Below, one piece after another: positions 34,018 through 45,786 of a stretch of DNA of 64,000 nucleotides. The position numbers and the translations under genes were made by a program. How positions within the stretch are numbered: position 1 is the stretch's first letter; the number at the start of each line of letters is the position of its first letter. The notes under the pieces were generated by a model, which ran no database searches, had not been told where the DNA came from, and worked only from the letters and a program-made list of their open reading frames with translations. Origin of the DNA: Oxytricha trifallax (taxonomy: Eukaryota > Ciliophora > Spirotrichea > Sporadotrichida > Oxytrichidae); NCBI GenBank assembly GCA_000711775.1, contig ARYC01017658.1:1-64000 (forward strand), given 5' to 3'.

Positions 34018-34159
34018 TTTAAATGGTAATGAGTTAAATGTAAATGTATTTGAGTTAATTTCTATCGTCACCCAAGTTTTGTAAATAATAGCATTGGGGT
34101 TTTATACATACTATGGATGCTATAACAAACTAAAGAAAATTATAAACAATATCGAAGTC

Positions 34160-34356
34160 TAATTTAAAAAAGTTATCATTTTTTTCATAAATATTTGGCA
34201 AGTCTATTCTTCTAAGTTTTAAATCTTATATCGCAACTTTTGCTCTTTGAATAAGCTTTTGAGCCTTCCTCAACTATTTTGTATAGAACTCAACCTTTCA
34301 ATTGTCCTTCATTCCATTGCTCTTCTTATTCTGCTTCTCCTCTGGGATATCTGTCA
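34160..34356 (-). pseudogene. Small Lys/Gln-rich coding-like fragment
   Basis: ATG at 34356 opens MTDIPEEKQNKKSNGMKDN, one TGA follows, then KVEFYTKQLRKAQKLIQRAK and VAIQDLKLRRIDLPNIYE. Helical, basic composition. It lies just outside the right tip of CTE-2. Family unknown. Confidence 0.35.
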
Positions 34357-35915
34357 TTATAATATAATATAATCTTCTTATTTCTAATTCTTTTTCATCA
34401 GATTAAAAAGTAGAGGATGTTTTAGTAGTCTAAGTATTGCTATTTAAATTAGTTATTTGGATGTGAATTTTCTTTCAGCACAGATAAAATCTATTCATAT
34501 ATGATATACACCTTCGAATCTCTTTTGATTGCTCAAAAATTATGTTAATTAATATTTATAAATGCATTATATGATAAGTAAAAAATGATAATATTTTCTT
34601 AAAAATTTATCTCTTTCTCTAATATCAATGCTATGAAGGTTTAATGAGAGATTTGAGATAGTAAGTGAATTCAACTAGCAGCTTATTATTCAGTTATATG
34701 TGTATTGAATTTATTATCTTTTGTTTTATTTTAAGAATATAATAATTTATTAGCTGATTTTATATAGTGTCTGTTGTCAATATTAATTAGATTTCTAGAC
34801 TCGCTGTAAACTACTTCATTCTATAATGTTATTCGTTTCATCATGAAAAATCTTCATTATTGTATTCTTTATCTCGCTTCATATAATGTCTCAAAGGATT
34901 GTTTACTTATAATTTTATAAAGTACATCTGTTTGTGTGTTTAAAAAAAATATTATTTATGGTATACATATATCTTTTATGAATATTAAATTTACTTACTA
35001 TGATTATGTTGTTACTGTTATAAATATAACATCTTGATGATTAATCTTACATAATATCATATTTAACATCAATATTTTTTCTATTTGTGGCCATAACAAG
35101 TCATTCTATCATGACTTGAAATAGTTTTAAAATCTATTTTTAATAATAAATACTTACTATAAAATATACTTTTGAGCCTACAATAATTATTTGGTTTCAT
35201 AACACGCTTAAATCTTTTTCCGAATTAAAGGGAAATTATCAACGAGGGTGAAAATTGCATAATAAACTAAAGATGTTTGTTTTCTGAATTTCTTGCCAAA
35301 ACTTTTCAGAACTTGCTTTATAAATATTTTATTTTAATTTTATCAGAATTTTAACAATTTCTGAATTAAGATTATAATTGACAAACAATTAATATATTTT
35401 GAGATGTTAAATAATTTTAAGAATTTTTAATCTTTTAATCTTAGTTTATATAAGTTTAGTTAAATGATAAAGATCATTCACTCATCAATACTTCTAGAGC
35501 GTCGTATTGTTGATGATCTTTATATATGGTATCTTACCATTATTAATCCTCATAAATTTTACCTATTTTATAATACAGTATTTAGAAGAGTTTTATTAAA
35601 CTTTTTTCCAAAAATAATTATTAAATTATTCAATCTCAGGAACACTGCTTAGATTATTTTATAAAAGTTCATCATATAATTATCTCTATAAAATATATCT
35701 TTTTTATTTCTTTCTTTTGATAAATTATAAATAAATATACATTAACTTCACCTTGAATACTATACATACAGAGTAGTTTATAACATTTTTTTTATTTTAA
35801 TGATATATTTTACACTAATAATTATTACAACTTCTAAAAAATCAATCCTATACAGTCATATTACATTTGTTTTCATTTACTTCACTTCAACGTAATTTCA
35901 AAAAATACCATAGAG
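34357..35915. other. AT-rich intergenic DNA
   Basis: No supported gene; open frames here have AT-driven composition. Confidence 0.5.
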
Positions 35916-36137
35916 CAGACAAATGGGAATCATAGTTTTAAACGTGAGCGTGACAGAGTTCGAGAACTTATTGTAAAGTGAAGGATCAAAATAGCGACAT
36001 GATGGGATGAATTAGCAGCTGCTGATAGAAAGAAGTCTAAAAGATTAGACCAAGAGATGCTCCTGAAGATGCAAGATAAAGAGAATAGTTGCTTCAATAA
36101 TAAGGTAGAGAAGATTGAACAAACAATTCAAAATTGA
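35916..36137 (+). pseudogene. Small charged coding-like fragment
   Basis: Reads QTNGNHSFKRERDRVRELIV, TGA, RIKIAT, TGA, WDELAAADRKKSKRLDQEML and LKMQDKENSCFNNKVEKIEQ to TGA. Highly charged and helical. Two internal TGA codons suggest decay. No domain recognised. Confidence 0.35.
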
Positions 36138-37680
36138 GAAAGAGAGGAGAGTCATTTTAATGCATATTTCCATAAAAGTAAATCTTAGTGTATATTTTTA
36201 CTTGTACCAAGTTGTATTTATTTCATATTTTGTTACCTTGGTTATTAACAACAACTTAATTGAATTTTTAGATTTCAAGATTTCCATCAGCTTAATTTTA
36301 TACAATTAAATTAAAATGTTCCTATCAAAGTATTGATTTATACTTAGTTGCTTTTAATTTATAATTGTAATTTTTTTAAGATTAGTTGAATTTAAATTTT
36401 TTGTAAAAGGTATTCAAATTTTTGAAATTTTTATTAGTAAATAAAAATTGATATAAATTTATTTAAAATTATTTTTAATTAATAAAACATAATTTTATAT
36501 TAATAGGGATTTTGTATTCTAACAATTTTAATGATTTATTCATTTGCTATCACTTAAGATCAATCATGAATTTTCCAAACTAATCTAAAATATTGTTTAT
36601 CTGTTCTTTCACTGATTTAAACTAAAGATCTAAAAATAATTAGTATGTTTTATTATCATTTTCTTAATTTAAATTTAATGATTATTTTTAAATAAAGATT
36701 TTTTTAAAGTCATAATATTATATATTATTTGTATTCTCTGAATATTGTTTAGTTTTATTGCTTTATTTTAAGAATATAGCAAGTAAAAATAATGTATCTT
36801 TTAAAAAGTTCTTAAAGTAATCACTAATTCATAAAAATGCTAATTGGAATCTAGGAAGTAATATAGGCTAGCGTATTTTAAAATGTCTTAACTATTTCAA
36901 GTAAAAACAGCTGACAAAAACAATAATTTAAGTCAAACATGATATTAAAACAATTTATTGCTTAAATACTAACTGCAATACCAAAAGAAATATGTAATGA
37001 TTGTTTGTGCTACAAATTATTATTTTTATTAAATTAATAATTTTTAGTTTAATAAAATTTTTGAAATTGTCAAAAATTATTTCATTTTAGTATTTAATAA
37101 TAAACTGCCAATATAGACAATAAGATTAGTAAGCAAAGTCAAATAAAAAGGTTTATTAGAAATTTTAAATTATTTGTATATAAAAGAATATATAATAATA
37201 ATAATATTATATAACTCCAACTACTGCATAATATTAATTTTTATAATTATGCAAGTTGATCAATCTGTAATTAATTCTCATTTTTGACAAAGTATAAGGA
37301 ATTTTTCAAGTAATATAAATAAACTGTTGTATAAATATAAATTTATTATATAATTTTAACTTATATATAAAAATGGGAAGCAAAATAAATTCTAAATTGG
37401 TTTAGATAAGATTAAAACTTACTAAAATGACATTTAAATTTACTTAATAACATTTAGATTTCACACTATTTATAGAAAATTGCAACTTTTAAGTAATATA
37501 TTTATATAAGATGTTTAAATTTTCTAGGAATTTTTTAAAAAAATAATTAGAGAAAATTTGAATATTAAAGTAAACGATCATTAATAATCAAAAACTTAGA
37601 TTTGTTACTACAATACCCCAAAAACTAATTATTTTAGCGAGCTAATTCTATATTTATTTTTAACAGAGCTAGTAGAAATT
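36138..37680. other. AT-rich intergenic DNA
   Basis: No coding-like frame. At 37612-37640 a CCCCAAAAACTAATTATTTT stretch weakly recalls the subterminal part of TBE ends but has no further support. Confidence 0.45.
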
Positions 37681-37723
37681 AATTATCTTTGATTTTATAC
37701 TATATTAACTTTCATTTTTAAAT

Positions 37724-39490
37724 AAAACCCCAAAAGTAATTTTTTAAGCAATCGTGAAAGAAATGATTAATTAAGTATTAGGCATTAATAGTTATATTGC
37801 GAAAAAGTGAAACCCCATTAGAAAGATTAGAATACTAGTGGAAAGTGATTTTAAAAAAGTTAATTAAAAAACCCTTGATAAAAACTATTGAACGATTAAA
37901 TATTTAAAATTACAAAACATGGGAGACTTTTCCGCACTCGATATCTCGAGCAAAATCGGTCCTAGAGAGGCGAAATTAGACTCATTCGACAGCCCTTTGA
38001 AATCTAGGAGGAATTTGGGCGTCCGGGTCACACAGCACACGCCATGGCGAAGTTGCGCTTGATGTATTTTGCCAGTCTCCCTGTCTACTAAGGAATCACA
38101 ACTATCACTCACGACAGCTTTATCAGGGAATGCCCAGTCTCTCACGAGAAGAAAGACCAATCTGGAGACTTCATCTCCTAGGAGGAAACTCCTCGTGAGC
38201 ATTGGTCTTAAGGAATTGCGATACCTGGGCGCAGGGATCAAGCAATAAGTACTAAGTGGCATCTGTATCCTACAGATAAGCAAGGAGAATGGCATTCAGC
38301 TGCTCCACGAGCTGGGAAAGTAGTGCTCGGACATCTGGACCTCGTCATGAGTCGACAATGGCTGCTCGACAAGGGGGCTGCGCGAGACCTATAAATCCTT
38401 AGATGGTTTGGCCCAGGAGGAGCCCTGGTCGTTGCGATGGCTGTGGATTAGTTCTCTGTCTCCTCATCAGAGCCGTTGGACCCACTTCTTTAGCCACGGA
38501 GTTGTGCGAAGACAACATGCACAAGCACAGTTGTTGACTACGAGTGCATCCTCGATTTCCTCTAAGATGAGTTGCAGATTTCTTCAAATGCTATTACGAA
38601 TTCATTTATATATTTCCTCTGGGACACAAGGTATACCTCTTAGGCAAAGACCACTTTTCCACCCCAGATCTGAATTGGAATCATGAGGCGCTAATGGAGT
38701 AGGGTGTTAGAGACTCTCTAGCCAAAGAAGTGGGTCCAACGGCTCTGATGAGGAGACAGAGAACTAATCCACAGCCATCGCAACGACCAGGGCTCCTCCT
38801 GGGCCAAACCATCTAAGGATTTATAGGTCTCGCGCAGCCCCCTTGTCGAGCAGCCATTGTCGACTCATGACGAGGTCCAGATGTCCGAGCACTACTTTCC
38901 CAGCTCGTGGAGCAGCTGAATGCCATTCTCCTTGCTTATCTGTAGGATACAGATGCCACTTAGTACTTATTGCTTGATCCCTGCGCCCAGGTATCGCAAT
39001 TCCTTAAGACCAATGCTCACGAGGAGTTTCCTCCTAGGAGATGAAGTCTCCAGATTGGTCTTTCTTCTCGTGAGAGACTGGGCATTCCCTGATAAAGCTG
39101 TCGTGAGTGATAGTTGTGATTCCTTAGTAGACAGGGAGACTGGCAAAATACATCAAGCGCAACTTCGCCATGGCGTGTGCTGTGTGACCCGGACGCCCAA
39201 ATTCCTCCTAGATTTCAAAGGGCTGTCGAATGAGTCTAATTTCGCCTCTCTAGGACCGATTTTGCTCGAGATATCGAGTGCGGAAAAGTCTCCCATGTTT
39301 TGTAATTTTAAATATTTAATCGTTCAATAGTTTTTATCAAGGGTTTTTTAATTAACTTTTTTAAAATCACTTTCCACTAGTATTCTAATCTTTCTAATGG
39401 GGTTTCACTTTTTCGCAATATAACTATTAATGCCTAATACTTAATTAATCATTTCTTTCACGATTGCTTAAAAAATTACTTTTGGGGTTT
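37724..39490. mobile_element. CTE-3: inverted dimer of a CTE right half
   Basis: Arms of about 768 bp (37724-38491 and 38724-39490) are almost perfectly complementary around a 232-bp centre, and both ends are AAAACCCC/GGGGTTT tips. The right arm is homologous to the right part of CTE-1 (200-bp block at 39153-39350 against 30058-30255, and an AATGGGGTTT subterminal motif). The centre matches the CTE-1 middle. This fits a fold-back duplication of the right half of a CTE element. Confidence 0.75.
38530..38885 (+). pseudogene. CTE-3 central ORF, unknown protein
   Basis: From the centre into the right arm the plus strand reads DFFKCYYEFIYIFPLGHKVY, LLGKDHFSTPDLNWNHEALM, EQGVRDSLAKEVGPTALMRR and, after a TGA, RGPDVRALLSQLVEQLNAIL and LAYLQDTDATQYLLLDPCAQ. 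This is the same protein as the CTE-1 middle region (DF-x-x-CY-x-EFI-x-x-FPL). The identical 136-codon ORFs in the two arms (37885-38295 and 38920-39330) are probably shadows in another frame. Confidence 0.45.
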
Positions 39491-39508
39491 ATTAAAAATG
39501 AAAGTTAT

Positions 39509-40516
39509 TATTAATCTAGTATAATCGAAATGAGAAGATCGTTATAAAGAAATCAAAAATGCAATGAATTAAGATTATGATCATTTCAGAGTATACTAAT
39601 GTTTTTTCAACTGTCGATATTATGAATTAAGATTAACTATTTTAATTATCAACTTTATATTACTAATCAATCATGGAGAATTCTAATTATTTATTTTTTT
39701 CACTTTTCCTGATTAGTTTGTATTTTAGCGCAGTCTCAGCGATGTATCTGTAGTAGTCTCCAACTTTTTTCTTAAATTTTTCTTAGATATCTTCACTATA
39801 TCTTCAGGGTATCTTCATTGTATCTTCCTCAAAAAATAAAAAGTCAAAAATATTAAAATTAACAACAACAATAGCAATAGCAACAATAGTAACAACAAAA
39901 ATAACAGTAATTAAATAAAAATCAAGCATTATTATGAGTCTGGGATTTTTTCTAAAAAATCCAAATTTTCTAAAATTGTTAGTTTGAAAATGTAGTTATG
40001 AAGATGACGATGAAGAATATGATGATGAAAACTACAAAAAATTGATGAATTTAAAATTTTGAAATTCTCTGGAATTTTAACTAGACTCATAATAATGCTT
40101 GATTTTTATTTAATTACTGTTATTTTTGTTGTTACTATTGTTGCTATTGCTATTGTTGTTGTTAATTTTAATATTTTTTGACTTTTATTTTTTTGAGGAA
40201 GATACAATGAAGATACCCTGAAGATATAGTGAAGATATCTAAGAAACATTTAAGAAAAAAGTTGGAGACTACTACAGATACATCGCTTAGACTGCGCTAA
40301 AATACAAACAAATCAGGAAAAGTGAAAAAAATAAATAATTAGAATTCTCCATGTTTGATTAGTAATATAGAGTTGATAATTAAAATAGTTAATCTTAATT
40401 CATAATATCGACAGTTGAAAAAACATTATTATACTATGAAATGATCATAATCTTAATTCATTGCATTTTTGATTTCTTTATAACGATCTCCTCATTTCGA
40501 TTATACTAGATTAATA
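39509..40516. repeat. 1008-bp palindromic element nested in the CTE-3 flank
   Basis: Arms of about 430 bp begin TTAATCTAGTATAATCG and contain an (AAC/AAT/AGC)n tract that would encode an Asn/Ser-rich stretch. The loop (about 39940-40084) encodes an acidic YEDDDEEYDDENYKKLM on the plus strand. Arms differ by only scattered bases, which indicates a recent origin or ongoing correction. Confidence 0.85.
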
Positions 40517-40730
40517 TAGTATAAAATCAAAGATAATTATCGTAGTTTTTATTTATTAACTTAATTTGTATTGGCTTTATTTCGTTGTAGTTATTAATTA
40601 AGTATAGGCATAAAAATTTTAAATGATGATTAACGAGTTATACTCAAAATTAAATATTTATCAATTCACTGTTTAATACTATAATCAAATCATCGATTTT
40701 TTAATCGTCACGTAGACGTATCTGAAGTGA

Positions 40731-40949
40731 GTTGAAGTAGCAATCTATGACGTGGCAAGTCGTGAACTAGAAAAACTCCAAAAAACCACCTCGCCCCCCA
40801 TTCCACTTCTTCCTGTACCGAGATGCATTCGAGATAAGAGTCTAGATATTGACTAGGAGTATCCCCCGAAGAGCTCGCAGAGATCTGCTTCCTGTAAACA
40901 ATTAAAGGGGAGTCTGGAGAAAACTCTTACCAGGTTCCACCGCTACTGA
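40731..40949 (+). CDS. Short GC-rich ORF, unknown
   Basis: 72 codons between two TGA codons: VEVAIYDVASRELEKLQKTT, SPPIPLLPVPRCIRDKSLDI and KSSQRSASCKQLKGSLEKTL to TGA at 40947-40949. One of the most GC-rich patches of the window, flanked by very AT-rich DNA, as expected for a macronuclear-destined segment. There is no ATG, so it is not a complete gene. Family unknown. Confidence 0.4.
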
Positions 40950-41203
40950 GATAGTAGTCTCATAGTTTTAAATATTTTTAAAATAAGCATAGTTCATATT
41001 ATCTTTTTATTAGTTTTTTCACATATATTAGAATATAAGGTTTAAATCAATTTTATTTCATATAAAGTTTTCAAATAATATATTTCTATTCTTGATTATT
41101 TAATCATTCTTTGGAAATTTTAAGTAATTTCTCTAAATCTTTGCATATTTCTTTGGCCGTCCCTTTAGTATTAAAGATTTTATTATTTTACCTTTAAAAT
41201 ATT

Positions 41204-42307
41204 TAACACCCCAAAACCCCTTAGAGAGGTTTATAAGTGCTTTGATTTATAGGGTATTCCTGGGGTCTAATTGGGGTTAGTAGAGAAATTAGGTCAAATT
41301 GCAAAATGAGAAATAGAAATTAGCGAAATTTAGGGTCAATTTATGATGAAAAATATTTAGATTTACTGCTTAAGCTTTGATATGGTACAAGTATTAATAT
41401 AGATTTGTCAAACCAGTTATGAATTGTGCAGCTATTGCAAAGCTCTTGCGCAAGAGTGCCTCAAGAGTTAGGTATCATTGCTTGTTGACTATTCAGCATT
41501 ATAATTCTTGCACTTGAAATCATCCATCATGAAAATAAAAGTTCTCACAGCACTATATTAACTTCCTCTGCGACTCCAAGACTTTGAAGTATTGGGCACA
41601 CTTTCCACTAGTCTAGCGAGCTGTAATGTTACATCGCAGTTTCCTGACATGCGTATCTCTCCTTAGACTATAGCCAACATTTATAGAAGAAATGATATTA
41701 CTTTCAAGACTGTCAACAGAGTGAAGAGAGTGATTGATTTTACAGTGCCATTTTATAGTAATAATTTAAACAATATATATGATTAAATGCAGAGGGCTAT
41801 TGATAATAACATCAAGTTCATACACGCTGATGAAGCTGTATTCACCTTCAACACCTTTATTAACAAGTCATGGTACAAGAAGTATGATAATATAGAAGTT
41901 TATGACTAGAAAATGAAGGTTGTCACCCATGCAATTTTAGCTGGTATTAGCGAAGATTCAGGCTTAGAAAGTTATGTCATTCACCCTTGATCAATTAAGT
42001 GAGAGTAGTATATAGAGTTCCTAGATAAGGTAAGAGAGAAGTACAGCAATTAAGAAATCATATTGTTTGTTGATAACCCTTCAGTTAATAAGACTAAGGA
42101 GTCTAAGAAAGCCTATGAAGAACTAAACATAACTACTGTTTATAACGTTCCTTATAGCCCATAATTTAATGGAATTAAATCAAGACTCACTACAAGAAGC
42201 TGCTGCTGTATCATCTTATGCACTTGCCTATCAATACAGAAGACTTAATTCAAAGCAGCTGTAAGAGAGTGAGCGTAGATAAGAAAACGATATGCGCAAG
42301 AAAATGA
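41204..42307 (+). mobile_element. Truncated TBE copy (TBE-C)
   Basis: The left tip 41204-41220 is degenerate (ends CCCCAAAACCCC), followed by the conserved TBE subterminal sequence and the transposase in plus orientation. The 22-kDa and zinc-finger/kinase genes and the second tip are missing, so this is a one-ended remnant. Confidence 0.85.
41343..42307 (+). pseudogene. TBE 42-kDa DDE transposase (TBE-C)
   Basis: Reads HADEAVFTFNTFINKSWYKK (first catalytic Asp), FVDNPSVNK (second Asp) and YSPQFNGIKS, where the catalytic Glu position is Lys (GAA to AAA), followed by a deletion that removes the conserved FYWG. TGA codons occur in the N-terminal half and after VIHP. It ends with TGA at 42305-42307. 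Inactive as a nuclease on these grounds. Confidence 0.8.
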
Positions 42308-42367
42308 AAAATGAATGTTATATGAATAAGTTTTAGTTATTTTTGTGCTCTTGTCTAAAATAAAAAA

Positions 42368-42875
42368 TATCACTGTTCAAATATATCTTCCTTATATAAT
42401 TGTATTTAATATAGATCTTTGTTTATAGTAAATATTTTTACTACAATGTAAAAATATCATTCAAATATTAAAATTTTAAATTTTGGTTGATTTATCTAAT
42501 CAGACTTTTTTTACTGTTCTTCTTTTAACAAAGCTTTATGAAAGAAATAAATTTCTTATTTTTTCATATTATTTTATTCAGCTGCTTTCACATAACTATG
42601 TTGTTCTTCAACCTTGCTTTCATCATTTTAATTTTTATGAAATCTTGATGTGCTTATTCCACCTCGGTTTCATCATCTTTGCAGTCGGTATCAACTTCAA
42701 ACCTCAAAACCCCTTATTTAATAATATGATGACACAAATTGCAAAATTAAGTTATAAAATATTTGTTAATTTTCAGCACTTATCTTAAACAAATAATGAC
42801 TGTTCAAATATATTTTCCTTATATATATATTGTATTTATTATATATCTCTACCCATGGTAAATATTTTTTACTAC
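42368..42875 (+). repeat. Tandem duplication into which TBE-D inserted
   Basis: A unit of about 430 bp starting TGTTCAAATATAT begins at 42368 and again at about 42795. The second copy is cut by TBE-D at AAT (42876-42878) and resumes at 46907-47062, where TTTGGTTGATTTATCTAATC is repeated from 42482. An AAAACCCCTTA plus ACAAATTGCAAAATTAAG trace at 42708-42752 looks like an internally deleted TBE end. Confidence 0.7.
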
Positions 42876-43019
42876 AATAAAAACTCCAAAACTCCTATAT
42901 GAGGTTTATAAGTGCTTTGATTTATAGGGAATTTGTTAGGGGTTGGGGTTATTAATTGGTTTTAATGTGAAATATATAGTAAATGTATTTCATTTAATCA
43001 CTCAAAATGCACTTTTAGA

Positions 43020-44448
43020 TCATGTGGGAGAGGTCTAAATTTTGTCTTGCTTAACCACAACTCTATCTGCTCTATTGATATGTCTGATCTTGAGTTTGGT
43101 CTAATTATTATTGATTCTGCCATTTGTTTTATTGATTGAGAGACTCTAGTTTTGTCTATAAACATTTTTTTCTTTGCTTAGCATCTTTCTTGCACCTTGT
43201 AGAGTAGTAATCGTTGCGAGGCATATTGCACTCTATTATTATAGCTGCTAAATCCCACACATCCCACTAAAAGTCTCCATCTCTCCAGTCTTCTCTTTCT
43301 GGATAGTACCCTTGCGTTCCCATTACAGTTCCAAGCCTTGATACTTCCACTCTTTAGGCTCTGTTGAAATCGATTATTGCTACTCTTACAGGTGAAAAGT
43401 TTATCATTATATTTTCTGGCTTCAAATCTCTGTGAACAAACCCTAACTTGTGAAGCTCTTTTATACCATACATGGTCAGAGTTTCTATTTATCCAAGCTA
43501 CTTATGATTCCATTGATCTGTAATAAAATCTCTTAAGGTCATCTCATAGAGCGGGAGTCTGAAAGCAACATGATCCTTGGCAAGGAGAACAGCATCTAGC
43601 TTGATTAAGTAACTACACTCTTTAAACTTTGCTTGAGTGAGTACTTGATACTCATTTGTAAACTCCATCTAATATTTATCATCACTTAAGAGATAGTTGA
43701 AGGGATACACCTTGTATGCGTATTGATGATCATTGATAACTTTCTTATCAAAGGAGTCTTCTAATATAAGGTAGCTTTAAAGTGAAGTGTCTAGGTCAAT
43801 TTAGGCAAGAACAGGAATCTTTTTATATTGAATTTTAATCATGATCTTTGTGATTTCAGATGCTAGCAGGTTGCGTGATTTTCTCACATATTCTGATTCA
43901 CTAGCTTGTTCAAGCTCAAGTACCTTCGAAGATTCTTTTGCTTTTCTTTTGTTTAGTAGCTTCAATTCATCTTCATGCTTTTCAATCTCTAAATCTTTCT
44001 TGTGAGTTTTTAAAGGATGCTTCCTTAAATCTCTTGTATGAGCATACTGCTTATGGCACTCGAAAAAAATCATACTTTCTGTCCATTTTATCGTGCTTTA
44101 AGTATACAGTTGGTTTGGCTTCTCTATGCTCTTTCATATACCTATACCAACTAGATTTATGAGTGAAGTCTCTCTCACACTTCTCACAAAAGTATACTAC
44201 TACTTCTTCTTCAGTTTGTATAGGAATTTCATTGATACCTTTATCCTCCTCTCTGTCTCCCACACACTTGTTTGCCATTTATTTTCTATTATTAATTTCT
44301 ATTTTAATAACAGAGACCTCAAGTGATAGCTCTGGTAGTTCTTTATGAGAGTTCATCTCACAGCTATCACACTTTTTATTGCTGCCAAAGGTAAGTCTCA
44401 TTTAGTTTGATGGAAGTGCTGTTGTTTTTCTTAAAATGTTAGCGCTCA
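43020..44448 (-). pseudogene. TBE 57-kDa zinc-finger/protein kinase (TBE-D)
   Basis: ATG at 44448 (MSANILRKTTALPSN), stop TGA 43020-43022, about 476 codons. Finger CEKCERDFTHKSSWYRYMKEH, a second degenerate finger (C-x-C lost, H-x4-H kept), a Lys/Glu-rich linker, then a kinase domain with VHRDLKPENIMIN, AIIDFNRAQR in place of DFG, GTQGYYPE and DVWDLAAIIIE. A frameshift near 44060 separates the first finger from the rest. The IDFN motif lacks the DFG glycine, also in TBE-B, so this is a feature of the family. Confidence 0.82.
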
Positions 44449-44995
44449 TATTTAAATTTGAATTTAAAATTATAAAACTGCCTCTATAACTTAGAGCTTG
44501 TATGAGACTTTGCAAGTCTTCTAGTTTTAAGGGAAGTTCTTAGAGTATTAGAGTAGAAAAATCCAGCACTAAAAATGGGTGAGAAAGTAACCATTTTTAC
44601 TATCAATATTAAGTTGATTATAGTACGTACCGATTTAGGAGGGGCACCTAATTAAGTACGTACTCTTTTAGTAGGTTTTTTGTGATTTTGTGATTAAATT
44701 TATGGTGCTCCTAATTAAGTACTAACTTTAATTTATTTTTGCTCCTAATTATTTTAGGAGCTGCTCCAAATTAAGTGCGTACCAATTCAAATTTAAAAAT
44801 ATGGAACTATAACAGTAGAAATTAATATCAATCTCTCAAGTTAGAAACCAGTTCTCAGAACCTTCTCCATATCCTACATAGAGGTTGACCTCCTATAGTA
44901 TGCCCATATTTAATAGTAAGTTTTACAGAGGTATATAATTGAAATCAATAAACTTAAATTTGAATATCATTTCTTAGATCTGTAAACAAGATGGA

Positions 44996-45778
44996 GTCAA
45001 TGAATGATGCAATGAAAAGAGTGCAAGCACAAGAATTGATTCAAAGATTTAGAAGCAAGGAGGATTTGCATCGCTACCTGGTGCAGCAAGGTAATGAACT
45101 CATAGTAACTCATCTTGATTATGTAGTTGGTTTGTTCCTGCCAACGATGGAAGGTTCTAAAATTTTATTTCTAAGAGCGATACTCTGCGAAGAGAAGAAA
45201 GCATTGAAAACTTAAGATGTAAAGTTCGCAGAGATTTCAAACTATCCTGAAATTTCAGTGACTAACTTATATGATGATGCTATGAACGACCAGAGATTTC
45301 ACACTACCTGCCTTCTAAGAAGCAGTTGTCTAACAAATTACTTGAATGAAATTATTTCTTTGGCATACTTGCAACAATTAAAGGTGAATACTTGAAAGAA
45401 ATTATTCAAGAATCTCATAAGAAAAGGTACAGCATCTCTTCAGAAGATAAGGACAAACAAGGGATCAAGATAAGTGAGAGCTGGCTATCAGAGCTGCAGA
45501 AGCACCCTTATATTTCAAGTAAGATTTGTAGCTTAACTCTTTAGAAAAATTTGGTACTAGCATCTTCTTGATGAAGGAATAGAGCAAGCTTCACAGAGAG
45601 CGAAAGTCGCAGACAAAGTATGAAGTTAGCAAGAGACTTTATTCAAATATTTAGCCTCCAGAGTCAATGAACATAGATGCTGGAGCTGGCAGCAAGAGAA
45701 GAAACTTAGGCCCAAGCAAGCCTTAAGAGGAAGAAAAGAAAGAGAAGCCAGCTCCCTCTAAAGAATTTTAAATGTGAC
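44996..45778 (+). pseudogene. TBE 22-kDa protein (TBE-D)
   Basis: Opens near ATG 44991 (MESMNDAMKRVQAQELIQRF) and contains VVGLFLPTMEGSK, AILCEEKKAL, ISNYPEISVTNLYDDAM and SNKLLE...YFFGILATIKGEYLKEII. The TGA near 45776 closes it. A shift near 45290 (missing bases relative to TBE-B) and another lesion interrupt the frame. Function unknown; it is conserved in TBE-B and, distantly, in TBE-E. Divergent from the zinc-finger/kinase gene, with about 540 bp of shared upstream DNA. Confidence 0.82.
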
Positions 45779-45786
45779 TTATATAT

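Larger units (their letters stand above)
31967..34103 (+). mobile_element. AAAACCCC-tipped element CTE-2 (2137 bp)
   Basis: About 42-bp terminal inverted repeats with a single mismatch: TAAAACCCCAATGCTATTAT..., 31966-32007 and 34063-34104. GC-rich coding interior on the plus strand, subterminal hairpin at 32044-32112. Identical overall length to CTE-1 although the two share little nucleotide identity, so they look like diverged members of one family. Confidence 0.72.
37681..40539. repeat. Composite nested palindrome (CTE-3 dimer plus inserted palindrome)
   Basis: The outermost arms are 37681-37722 (AATTATCTTTGATTTTATAC...) and its complement, which is split: 39491-39508 continues from the CTE-3 tip and 40517-40539 completes it after a 1-kb interruption. 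The interruption is itself the palindrome 39509-40516. So an inverted repeat that included about 42 bp of flanking DNA was later invaded by a second palindromic element. Confidence 0.75.

Noticed and set aside
37612..37640. CCCCAAAAACTAATTATTTT as a TBE or CTE tip
   Set aside because: No partner end, no further subterminal similarity and no target duplication.
37885..39330. Two identical 136-codon ORFs on opposite strands (37885-38295 and 38920-39330)
   Set aside because: They are the two arms of the CTE-3 palindrome. Another frame links better to the CTE-1 protein, so these are probably shadows.
43938..44348. Overlapping plus-strand ORFs of 61-74 codons
   Set aside because: Antisense to the TBE-D zinc-finger/kinase gene; hydrophobic composition typical of shadows.
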